DNA of 64,000 bases from assembly GCF_900187265.1 (NCBI RefSeq), contig NZ_LT906450.1, positions 3,153,444 through 3,217,443 on the forward strand, written 5' to 3'. The stretch is from Rhodococcus rhodochrous (GTDB lineage Bacteria > Actinomycetota > Actinomycetes > Mycobacteriales > Mycobacteriaceae). The notes under the pieces were generated by a model, which saw only the letters and a program-made list of their open reading frames with translations, did no database searches and was not told the origin of the DNA. Positions 11,516 to 18,005 of the stretch are shown piece after piece. A program made the translations under genes and the position numbers. How positions within the stretch are numbered: position 1 is the first letter of the stretch; each line of letters begins with the position of its first letter.

Positions 11516-11551
11516 GACGATGCCCGCCGATCCGGATCGGCGGGCATCGTC
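11516..11551. terminator. Bidirectional terminator hairpin
   Basis: GACGATGCCCGCCGATCC (11516-11533) is followed at once by its perfect reverse complement (11534-11551), giving an 18-bp palindromic hairpin. It lies between the convergent amidohydrolase gene and the LOG-like gene, 27 and 14 bases from their stops. There is no T-run, as is common in actinobacteria. Confidence 0.85.
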
Positions 11552-11564
11552 AGTCTAAGTCGGC

Positions 11565-12050
11565 TCACACCGGGTCCTTGCGCCACAACAGCGCGTGCAA
11601 GCACTCGACGGCCTCGGCGGGCGATTCGACGTCGAGCACTCCCGCTGCGGGCATCCGCCAGCCCCCGATCGAGATGACCGGGACACCGATGCGGACCGCG
11701 AGCGCGATCTCGCTCATCGTGCCCCAGCTTCCACCCACCGCGATCAGCGCGTCACTGCTGCGCACGAGCAGCGCGTTGCGCATCTCTCCGAGCCCGGTGG
11801 GAACGGCCACCGTCAGATAGGGATTGCCCTCGGCACGGTCGTCTCCGGGCAGCAGGCCGAGGGTCGTCCCACCGGCTTCCACAGCGCCCCGGCAGGCTGC
11901 CGCCATCACCCCACCCAGACCGCCGGTGACCACGACGGCCCGGCGTCCGGCGAGGAGTCCCCCGACCTGGCGGGCGAGGCGTCGCTGTTCGGGCGTGGCT
12001 TCACCCGGCCCCACGACCCCGACATAGCGCTGCGCATTCATGTTCGGCAT
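11565..12050 (-). CDS. LOG-like / TIGR00725 family Rossmann protein
   Basis: A 161-aa protein with the lysine-decarboxylase-like (LOG) Rossmann fold. The nucleotide-binding VVVTGGLGGVMAAACRGA (about 38-56) and IAVGGSWGTMSEIALA (about 102-118, equivalent to PGGxGTxxE of LOG) are visible. Family members bind or hydrolyse nucleotide monophosphates, and some bind molybdenum cofactor; the actual role is unknown. A second ATG at 12041 could be the true start. It is divergent from the YchJ-like gene with a 14-bp palindrome in between. Confidence 0.8.
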   Translation of the reverse strand: MPNMNAQRYVGVVGPGEATPEQRRLARQVGGLLAGRRAVVVTGGLGGVMAAACRGAVEAGGTTLGLLPGDDRAEGNPYLTVAVPTGLGEMRNALLVRSSDALIAVGGSWGTMSEIALAVRIGVPVISIGGWRMPAAGVLDVESPAEAVECLHALLWRKDPV

Positions 12051-12063
12051 TCTGCATCATGGA

Positions 12064-12077
12064 GCGCTCCGGAGCGC
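12064..12077. promoter_or_regulatory. 14-bp palindrome between divergent genes
   Basis: GCGCTCCGGAGCGC is a perfect palindrome placed 13 bases upstream of the LOG-like start and about 96 bases before the YchJ-like start. It may be an operator; no partner regulator is identified. Confidence 0.35.
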
Positions 12078-12173
12078 GCGGTCCGAGAACATCATTCACG
12101 CCCGGTGATCGTCCGCTCCTGCAGGCACCGCCCCGAGGTCGGGCGATCGAGCCCCTCGGGGGAGACTGTGGCC

Positions 12174-12587
12174 ATGAGCAGAGCCGACCGCAGCGCCGAC
12201 ATCAGCCCGGACTCCCCGTGCCCGTGCGGTCGCGGCGTTCCCCTGTCCGAATGCTGCGGGCCGCTGCTGGCCGGCGCGAGCGCGCCCACCGCCGAACGGC
12301 TGATGCGTTCGCGGTACACGGCCTTCGCGACGCGCGACGCGGCGCACCTGCTGCGCACCTGGCACCCGTCCACGCGTCCGCGCTCGATCGAGTTCGACCC
12401 CGGTCAGCGCTGGACGGGGCTCGAGGTGCTGCACACCACCGGAGGCGGATTCCTGCACACCACCGGCACGGTGGACTTCCGCGCGCACTGGAGGGCGGGC
12501 GGGGTGCCCGACTCGATGCGCGAGCACAGCCGGTTCGTGCGGGAGGACGGCGAGTGGCTCTACCTCGACGACCGGGGCGACGACTGA
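12174..12587 (+). CDS. YchJ / UPF0225 family SEC-C protein
   Basis: A 137-aa protein with an N-terminal zinc-binding SEC-C motif, SPCPCGRGVPLSECCGPLL (four cysteines, about residues 14-33), followed by an NTF2-like fold starting TAERLMRSRYTAFATRD and containing FRAHWRAGG. This is the full layout of the UPF0225 (YchJ) family, of unknown function. ATG 12174 was chosen because upstream in-frame codons run through the divergent promoter region. The next gene, a TetR regulator, is convergent, with only 10 bases between stops. Confidence 0.88.
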   Translation: MSRADRSADISPDSPCPCGRGVPLSECCGPLLAGASAPTAERLMRSRYTAFATRDAAHLLRTWHPSTRPRSIEFDPGQRWTGLEVLHTTGGGFLHTTGTVDFRAHWRAGGVPDSMREHSRFVREDGEWLYLDDRGDD

Positions 12588-12597
12588 GTCGAATCCG

Positions 12598-13269
12598 TCA
12601 CGGTGCAGGTGGCCGCAACAGCGTCGCGCGCAGCGTCCCCGAGAGCCACTGACGGTACTGGTCGACGTCCCATCCGCGATCCCGCCTCAGCAGCGCGTGC
12701 ACCTGTGGGGAACTCAGGGTGAACAGGACATCTGCCGCGTGTTCGACGGTGACGTCCTCACGCAGCCAACCGGCGTGTTCGAGTCCTTCCGCGAGAGTGC
12801 GGGCGTTCTCGGCCGTCGCCTTCGCGTCGTCCGCGGCGAAACGACGCATATCGGGATCCGCCCCCGATGATTCCACGGAGGTCATGAGCAGCCCGCCCGC
12901 GCGTTCGAGCATCGCGGTGCCGTAGCGGACCACCTGCTCGACCACCAGATCGACGTGCGAGACCGCGCCGCCGGCGTGGGACGGTTCCGGTTCCGCCGCC
13001 GCGGTCGCGCGCGGATCGCCGTCACCGGCCACCGCGTGATCGAGCGCCTCGCGGAAGATCTCCGCCTTGCCGCCGGGGAATGCGGTGAACACCGTCCGCA
13101 CCGCCACACCCGCTTCGTCCGCGATGTTCTTGACGGTTGTGCTGACGTAGCCGTCGCGAACGAACAACCGTGCCGCGGCGTCGCGGATCGTCTCGCGGGT
13201 CCGGCGGGCCGCTTCCTCGCGCAACGGTGAGGTGTACCGTCGGCGGGCTCGCTCGGGATTCGGGTTCAC
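12598..13269 (-). CDS. TetR/AcrR family transcriptional regulator
   Basis: A 223-aa repressor. The N-terminal TetR helix-turn-helix (about 20-65) reads RETIRDAAARLFVRDGYVSTTVKNIADEAGVAVRTVFTAF; the C-terminal ligand domain has FAADDAKATAENARTLAEGLEHAGWL and ends near RQWLSGTLRATLL. GTG 13269 was chosen because a -10 box GATACT lies six bases upstream. Further-upstream starts would enter treZ and the operator region. It is divergent from treZ with 110 bp between starts, and a 12-bp palindrome overlapping its promoter suggests autorepression and possibly control of treZ. The ligand is unknown. Confidence 0.88.
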   Translation of the reverse strand: MNPNPERARRRYTSPLREEAARRTRETIRDAAARLFVRDGYVSTTVKNIADEAGVAVRTVFTAFPGGKAEIFREALDHAVAGDGDPRATAAAEPEPSHAGGAVSHVDLVVEQVVRYGTAMLERAGGLLMTSVESSGADPDMRRFAADDAKATAENARTLAEGLEHAGWLREDVTVEHAADVLFTLSSPQVHALLRRDRGWDVDQYRQWLSGTLRATLLRPPAP

Positions 13270-13275
13270 TCCCCC

Positions 13276-13303
13276 AGTATCGAGTGCATTGCAGCTGCAA
13301 CAA
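13276..13303 (-). promoter_or_regulatory. TetR promoter with palindromic operator
   Basis: Minus-strand -35 TTGTTG (13298-13303), 16 bp, -10 GATACT (13276-13281), then six bases to GTG. The perfect palindrome TTGCAGCTGCAA (13289-13300) overlaps the -35 box and spacer, the expected site for autorepression. It also lies 80 bases upstream of the treZ start. Confidence 0.6.
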
Positions 13304-13379
13304 AATTGACGCGCGGCAGGTGGGTCGTCCGTCGGCGCCATCCCCTGCACCGGCGCCGCCGACGCGGCATGCTGGTCGA

Positions 13380-15128
13380 GTGCACACCTTCGAGGTCTGG
13401 GCTCCGATCCCGTCGTCCGTCCGACTGTTCGCCGACGGACGGCTCCACGACATGCAACGCGACGACGACGGCTGGTGGCGTACCACCGTCGATGTCGCTC
13501 CCGACACCCGATACGGTTTCGTGCTCGACGACGACACCGGGACGGTCCTTCCCGACCCGCGCTCTCCACGTCAGCCGGAGGGCGTGCACGAGCCATCGCA
13601 ATTGCACGTGCTCGACGAGTCGAAGTGGACCGACCGCAACTGGACCGGCCGGCAACTGACGGGAAGCATCATCTACGAGATGCACGTCGGGACCTTCACC
13701 CCCGAGGGCACTCTCGACTCGGCGATCGACCGTCTCGACGAACTCGTGGACCTCGGCGTCGAGTTCGTCGAACCCATGCCGCTCAACGCGTTCAACGGCA
13801 CCCACGGGTGGGGCTACGACGGCGTGCTCTGGTACGCGGTGCACGAACCCTACGGCGGCCCCGATGCCCTGCAGCGTTTCGTCGACGCCGCTCACGCGCG
13901 CGGTCTGGCCGTGGTGCTCGACGTCGTCTACAACCATCTCGGTCCGTCGGGGAACTATCTGGGTCGCTTCGGCCCCTATCTCTCCGCCGCCCCGGGAATC
14001 TGGGGCGACAACATCAACCTCGACGGTCCCGGATCCGGGGAAGTGCGGCGGTACATCCTCGACAACGCGCTGCGTTGGTTCCGCGAGTTCCACATCGACG
14101 CCCTCCGGCTCGACGCCGTGCACGCGCTGATCGACCACACGGCCACCCACCTCCTCGAGGAACTGTCGGTCGAGACGTTCCGCCTGTCCGCTCATCTCGG
14201 CCGTCCCCTGTCGTTGATCGCCGAATCGGACCTCAACGATCCAAAACTGATCACTCCCCGGCCCGGCGGTGGATACGGACTGCACGCGCAGTGGGCCGAC
14301 GACGTCCACCACGCGATCCACGCAGCGGTGTCCGGTGAACGACAGGGCTACTACGGCGACTTCGGTTCCCTGGACTGCCTCGCGTACACGCTCGGGCACG
14401 GCTTCTTCCACGCCGGGACGTACTCGAGTTTCCGCGGCCGGGTCCACGGGCGCCCGCTCGACACCCGGCGCACACCGGCGAGCGGTCTGGTCGCCTACAC
14501 CTGCACGCACGATCAGGTCGGCAACCGGGCGCTCGGCGACCGGCCCGGGGCCTATCTCGAACCCGGTCAGCTGGCCGTCAAGGCAGCGCTCGTACTCGCT
14601 TCCCCGTACACCCCGATGCTGTTCATGGGCGAGGAGTGGGGCGCGAGCACACCCTTCCGCTACTTCACGTCGCATCCCGAACCGGAACTCGCCGCGGCGG
14701 TCGTCGAGGGTCGCCGGCGCGAGTTCGCCGAACACGGCTGGGACGCCGACGACGTACCCGACCCGCAGGCTTCGGAGACCTTCACCGGCTCGAAGCTGCG
14801 CTGGGACGAACGCGACGAGGACGGGCACGCCCGGCTGCTGGAGTGTTATCGCGCACTCATTGCGCTCCGGCGGGATCGGGCCGAGCTCACCGATCCCTGG
14901 CTCGAGCACGTGCACGTGACATACGACGAGGACGAGAAGTGGCTCGTCGTGCACCGCGGTGCGCTGCGCGTGGCGTGCAATCTCGGACCCGATCCCGTCA
15001 CCGTGCCGGTCGGCGGGAGGCCTCTGCTCTGGTGGGACGAACCGGTGGTCAACCGCACCGAGTCCGCGGTGCTGATCCCGGGCTGGTCCTTCGCGATCCT
15101 GGAGGCTCCCGAGACGCCCCGCCGATAA
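13380..15128 (+). CDS. treZ: Malto-oligosyltrehalose trehalohydrolase TreZ
   Basis: GH13 enzyme that releases trehalose from maltooligosyl trehalose made by TreY. It is 582 aa from GTG 13380, matching the family; no good ribosome-binding site is seen, so translation may be leaderless. An N-terminal E-set domain begins HTFEVWAPIPSSVRLF. The barrel shows IIYEMHVGTFTPEGT, nucleophile Asp about 245 in LRLDAVHAL, Glu about 282 in LIAESDLND and Asp about 378 in THDQVGNRALGDRPG; PYTPMLFMGEEW is also typical. It completes the GlgX-TreY-TreZ route but is separated from treY by five genes and faces a divergent TetR gene that might regulate it. Confidence 0.96.
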   Translation: MHTFEVWAPIPSSVRLFADGRLHDMQRDDDGWWRTTVDVAPDTRYGFVLDDDTGTVLPDPRSPRQPEGVHEPSQLHVLDESKWTDRNWTGRQLTGSIIYEMHVGTFTPEGTLDSAIDRLDELVDLGVEFVEPMPLNAFNGTHGWGYDGVLWYAVHEPYGGPDALQRFVDAAHARGLAVVLDVVYNHLGPSGNYLGRFGPYLSAAPGIWGDNINLDGPGSGEVRRYILDNALRWFREFHIDALRLDAVHALIDHTATHLLEELSVETFRLSAHLGRPLSLIAESDLNDPKLITPRPGGGYGLHAQWADDVHHAIHAAVSGERQGYYGDFGSLDCLAYTLGHGFFHAGTYSSFRGRVHGRPLDTRRTPASGLVAYTCTHDQVGNRALGDRPGAYLEPGQLAVKAALVLASPYTPMLFMGEEWGASTPFRYFTSHPEPELAAAVVEGRRREFAEHGWDADDVPDPQASETFTGSKLRWDERDEDGHARLLECYRALIALRRDRAELTDPWLEHVHVTYDEDEKWLVVHRGALRVACNLGPDPVTVPVGGRPLLWWDEPVVNRTESAVLIPGWSFAILEAPETPRR

Positions 15129-15151
15129 CGTTCGTCAGGCGAAAAAAGTCG

Positions 15152-15194
15152 TTGATTATGCCACGAGTGGGCGAGTACCGTCTCAGGTACCGTC
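15152..15194 (+). promoter_or_regulatory. Promoter of the small His/Trp-rich protein gene
   Basis: -35 TTGATT (15152-15157), 18-bp spacer, -10 TACCGT (15176-15181). GTACCGTC occurs twice 12 bases apart (15175-15182 and 15187-15194). The leader would be about 27 bases, ending in GAGGTGGA before ATG. Confidence 0.45.
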
Positions 15195-15215
15195 GAATTC
15201 TCGAGGTGGATCACC

Positions 15216-15488
15216 ATGAAACCCAAGAAGATTCTGGCGAGCGTATTCCTCAGCACCGCCCTCGTCCTCGCCCCCGCAGGGGTTGCCTCGGCGTCACCGG
15301 TGGTCGACACGTCCCCCGGCGTCGTCGCCGTCAACCACGACCACCACGGCAACCATCACAACAATCACTGGAAGGATCGCGACCACCACGGCAAGAACCA
15401 CAGGAACGACTGGGATCGCCGTTGGGACAATCCGTGGCGTCCCGACTGCTTCTGGTTCGGCCCGTGGCTGGTGTGCTCGCCCTGGTAG
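15216..15488 (+). CDS. Small secreted His/Asn/Trp-rich protein
   Basis: A 90-aa protein with a clear Sec signal peptide: MKPKK, a hydrophobic core VFLSTALVLAPAGV, and an ASA cleavage site near residue 27. The mature 63 residues contain nine His in HDHH/NHHNNH/DHH clusters, many Asn, Asp and Arg, seven Trp, and two Cys in a C-terminal WRPDCFWFGPWLVCSPW segment. I do not recognise a family. The His/Asp clusters suggest metal binding and the Trp/Cys tail suggests a disulfide-closed, wall- or membrane-contacting end; both are inference. Ribosome-binding site GAGGTGGA is good. It sits between treZ and convergent ilvA with nine bases between stops. Confidence 0.8.
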   Translation: MKPKKILASVFLSTALVLAPAGVASASPVVDTSPGVVAVNHDHHGNHHNNHWKDRDHHGKNHRNDWDRRWDNPWRPDCFWFGPWLVCSPW

Positions 15489-15497
15489 CGACTCCGA

Positions 15498-16853
15498 CTA
15501 GGTGAGATAACGGTAGGCCGGCGACCCCGGCTCGAGTCGCTGCGCGTCGATCGGCGACGCGTCCATGCGATTGAGCAGGGCCGAAAGGTCTTCTGCAGCA
15601 CCCAGTTCGATACCGACGAGGGCAGCACCGGTCTCCCGGTTGTTGCGCTTGACGTACTCGAACAGGGTGATGTCGTCGTCCGGTCCGAGGACCTCGTCCA
15701 GGAACCGGCGCAGCGCGCCGGGCTCCTGGGGGAAGTCCACGAGGAAATAGTGTTTGAGCCCGCGGTGGACGAGCGACCGCTCGATGATCTCGCCGTAGCG
15801 CGAGACGTCGTTGTTGCCGCCCGACACCAGGCACACCACGTTCGCTCCGGGCTGCACCGAGATCGACCCGAGGGCAGCGACGGACAGTGCGCCGGCGGGC
15901 TCGGCGATGATGCCCTCGTTCTGGTACAGATCGAGCATCGTGGTGCACAGCGCACCCTCGTCGATCTGGGTCATGCCGAACGGGGCCCGACCGAGCCCCT
16001 CGCGGCGCAGCGTGGCCACGAGCGGCAGGCTCGAATGGGACACGACCTCCGCACCGAGTTCGGAGACGACAGCGTAGGGGACGTCGCCGATCCGCTTGAC
16101 CGCAGCGCCGTCGACGAACGGCTCGACCTCCGGCAGCGTGACGGGACCACCCGCGACCAGCGCGGCGGTCATCGATGCTGCGCCGGCCGGCTCGACGCCG
16201 ACGATCGACGTGCGTGGGGACCGCTCGCGCAGATAAGCGGCGACACCGGCGATGAGGCCGCCCCCACCGACGGGGACGAGCACGACGTCGAGATCACCGT
16301 CGAGCTGTTCGAGGATCTCGCGGGCGATGGTGCCCTGGCCCGCGGCGGTGCGGGCGTCGTCGAAGGGCGGGATCATCGTCGCACCGGTGCGGATCGCATC
16401 GTCGGCCGCCGCCGCGGCCGCGGCGTCGAAGGTGTCGCCGACGCCGATGAGTTCGACGCTGTCGCCACCGTGGACGCGGATCCGGTCGCGCTTCTGCTTG
16501 GGAGTGCGGGTTGGCACGTAGATGCGTCCCTGGATTCCCATCACCCGGCACGCGTAGGCGACGCCCTGCGCGTGGTTGCCGGCGCTCGCCGTGACGACAC
16601 CCGCGGCACGCTCGGCCGCGTCGAGCTGCGCCATGGCGTTGTACGCCCCGCGGAGCTTGAAGGACCGCACCCGGGTGAGGTCCTCACGCTTGAGGTACAC
16701 GTTGGCACCCACGAGCGCCGAGAGCCGGGGGCTGCGCTCGAGCGGCGTCGGGGCGACCGCCTCCGAAATTCGCTCGGCAGCCGCATCGATGTCGGCCGCG
16801 CGGGGCACGGCGGTCACAGTCGTCGGTTCTGCTGTTCGCGAAGTGGAGGTCAC
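15498..16853 (-). CDS. ilvA: Threonine ammonia-lyase IlvA
   Basis: PLP enzyme converting threonine to 2-oxobutanoate, the first step to isoleucine. It is 451 aa from a GTG start. The PLP lysine is Lys66 in RVRSFKLRGAYN; VTASAGNHAQGVA and the phosphate-binding VPVGGGGLIAGVA follow. The C-terminal about 80 residues (HYFLVDFPQEPGALRRFLDEVLG...) are a single ACT-like regulatory domain, the short actinobacterial form (like M. tuberculosis Rv1559). A long inverted repeat in the 119-bp leader ends nine bases before the start and may affect translation. Confidence 0.95.
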   Translation of the reverse strand: MTSTSRTAEPTTVTAVPRAADIDAAAERISEAVAPTPLERSPRLSALVGANVYLKREDLTRVRSFKLRGAYNAMAQLDAAERAAGVVTASAGNHAQGVAYACRVMGIQGRIYVPTRTPKQKRDRIRVHGGDSVELIGVGDTFDAAAAAAADDAIRTGATMIPPFDDARTAAGQGTIAREILEQLDGDLDVVLVPVGGGGLIAGVAAYLRERSPRTSIVGVEPAGAASMTAALVAGGPVTLPEVEPFVDGAAVKRIGDVPYAVVSELGAEVVSHSSLPLVATLRREGLGRAPFGMTQIDEGALCTTMLDLYQNEGIIAEPAGALSVAALGSISVQPGANVVCLVSGGNNDVSRYGEIIERSLVHRGLKHYFLVDFPQEPGALRRFLDEVLGPDDDITLFEYVKRNNRETGAALVGIELGAAEDLSALLNRMDASPIDAQRLEPGSPAYRYLT

Positions 16854-16862
16854 CCGTCAATG

Positions 16863-16917
16863 CTGCCACTCCCCCGAATCGCCCACCACGGCGGGACCTG
16901 CATCGAGGGAGTGGCAG
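16863..16917 (-). promoter_or_regulatory. Long inverted repeat in the ilvA leader
   Basis: CTGCCACTCCC and GGGAGTGGCAG form a perfect 11-bp stem (arms 16863-16873 and 16907-16917) around 33 bases. In the minus-strand RNA the 3' arm, which holds the purine-rich GGGAG, ends nine bases before the ilvA GTG. It could hide the ribosome-binding site, or end transcription from the upstream Ddn-like gene. Confidence 0.45.
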
Positions 16918-16972
16918 GACCTTCCGGACAGTGCCCGGAACGCTGTCGGCTCTTCGTCGGAGCGCGTTCCGT

Positions 16973-17416
16973 CTACGAACTCTCGATCGGTTCGAGAACG
17001 AAGACGGGGATCTCGCGGTCGGTCTTCTCCTGGTACTCCGCGTAGGGCGGGAACGCCTCGACGGCACGCTCCCACCACTGCGCCTTCTCCTCGCCGTGGA
17101 CCTCGCGGGCGATCATGTCCCATACCTCGGTGCGGTCCCTCACCTCGACGTGCGGATTCGCGAGGACGTTGTGGTACCAGACAGGATGCTTCGGTGCACC
17201 GCCGAGCGAGGCGACGGCGGCATACTTTCCCTCGTGCTCGACCCGCATGAGAGGGATCTTGCGGAGCTTGCCGGACTTGGCGCCGACCGTGGTGAGGATG
17301 ATCACCGGCCGGCCCTGGAGGGTCGTGCCGCGGGTTCCGCCCGACGACTCGTACTCCTCGACCTGCTTGGCACTCCATTCGACGGGACTCGGTTCGTACT
17401 CTCCGTGCAGTGGCAT
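16973..17416 (-). CDS. Ddn-like deazaflavin (F420)-dependent nitroreductase family protein
   Basis: A 147-aa split-barrel protein of the DUF385/Ddn family. It begins [14 protein letters not shown] and has the typical [36 protein letters not shown] and [16 protein letters not shown] blocks, ending with [26 protein letters not shown]. Family members bind F420H2 (or other flavins and haem) and reduce quinones or nitro compounds. ATG 17416 is the family-typical start; GTG 17422 is possible. It lies upstream of ilvA, as Rv1558 does in M. tuberculosis. A CACAA-tcg-TTGTG repeat lies 14 bases upstream. Confidence 0.88.
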   Translation of the reverse strand: MPLHGEYEPSPVEWSAKQVEEYESSGGTRGTTLQGRPVIILTTVGAKSGKLRKIPLMRVEHEGKYAAVASLGGAPKHPVWYHNVLANPHVEVRDRTEVWDMIAREVHGEEKAQWWERAVEAFPPYAEYQEKTDREIPVFVLEPIESS

Positions 17417-17429
17417 ACCCACCAGTCAA

Positions 17430-17442
17430 CACAATCGTTGTG
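17430..17442. promoter_or_regulatory. Small inverted repeat before the Ddn-like gene
   Basis: CACAA-tcg-TTGTG is a 5-bp inverted repeat in the divergent region between the Ddn-like gene and the small membrane-protein gene. An operator is possible; evidence is weak. Confidence 0.25.
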
Positions 17443-17554
17443 ACAGTCGCCGCCCGATCGCCGAGTTCGGTGGCCCGAACTCTTCCCTGCGCCTATCCTG
17501 AAGAAAGAATTCCGCTCGGCCTACAGCCGCTCTGCCTACAGGAGGTGCACCGAG

Positions 17555-17782
17555 ATGTCCGTGCTCGATACCCGGGTACACCGTGAGCGCACCGACGGCG
17601 TGGACATCGCCGGCACGATCTGGCCCCTGTACAAGCTCGAAGCACTCGCCGCCGGTCTCCTCACCCTGCTCGTGGTCCTCGTCGTCACGACCAACGCCCA
17701 GAGCGCCGTCCTCGGTGCCGCTGGGGTCACCGTCGTCGTGTGGTGGGTCCGCAGGATCCAGCGGCACGCACTCCGTTCCTAG
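17555..17782 (+). CDS. Small two-helix membrane protein
   Basis: A 75-aa protein: a polar N-terminus (MSVLDTRVHRERTDGVD), then two hydrophobic stretches (about 30-46 and 50-65) separated by TTNAQS, and a basic end RRIQRHALRS. A strong GGAGGTG ribosome-binding site precedes ATG. The family is unrecognised. TATCCT about 60 bases upstream may be its -10 box. It is divergent from the Ddn-like gene and is followed directly by a LuxR relic. Confidence 0.65.
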   Translation: MSVLDTRVHRERTDGVDIAGTIWPLYKLEALAAGLLTLLVVLVVTTNAQSAVLGAAGVTVVVWWVRRIQRHALRS

Positions 17783-17786
17783 ACGA

Positions 17787-18005
17787 GACACACCGCTCGC
17801 CGTCGCGGCCGACCCCATCCCGGTCGAGGGACGCCTTCCGCGTGCCCCTCTGCTCGGAGCCCGGTCGGGTGCCGTCCGGGCGCATCCCACCCGCACCGCC
17901 GCTCTGACGGCACACGAACGGCAGATCGCCGAACTCGCAGCCACCCGGATTCGCAACCGCGCGACGCTCGCCGGAGCACTCGCGTCGCGCGGCGGGACCG
18001 GCTAG
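17787..18005 (+). pseudogene. Relic of a LuxR-family (LAL-type) regulator
   Basis: The frame from 17787 to the stop at 18005 has no start of its own but reads AVAADPIPVEGRLPRAPLLG and later LTAHERQIAELAATRIRNRA. The first piece matches the segment that precedes the DNA-binding domain in large ATP-binding LuxR regulators (AADPIPVE...), and the second matches helices 1-2 of the LuxR HTH (LTxxExQVAELAAxGxxNR). The recognition helix is missing and replaced by a short tail ending at the stop. The remains therefore look like a deleted, decayed gene. The stop overlaps the convergent dnaE1 stop. Confidence 0.6.

Noticed and set aside
17583-17786. N-terminal part of a 140-codon frame overlapping the small membrane protein
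   Set aside because: Wrong frame of the 75-aa gene; only the portion after 17787 shows LuxR similarity.
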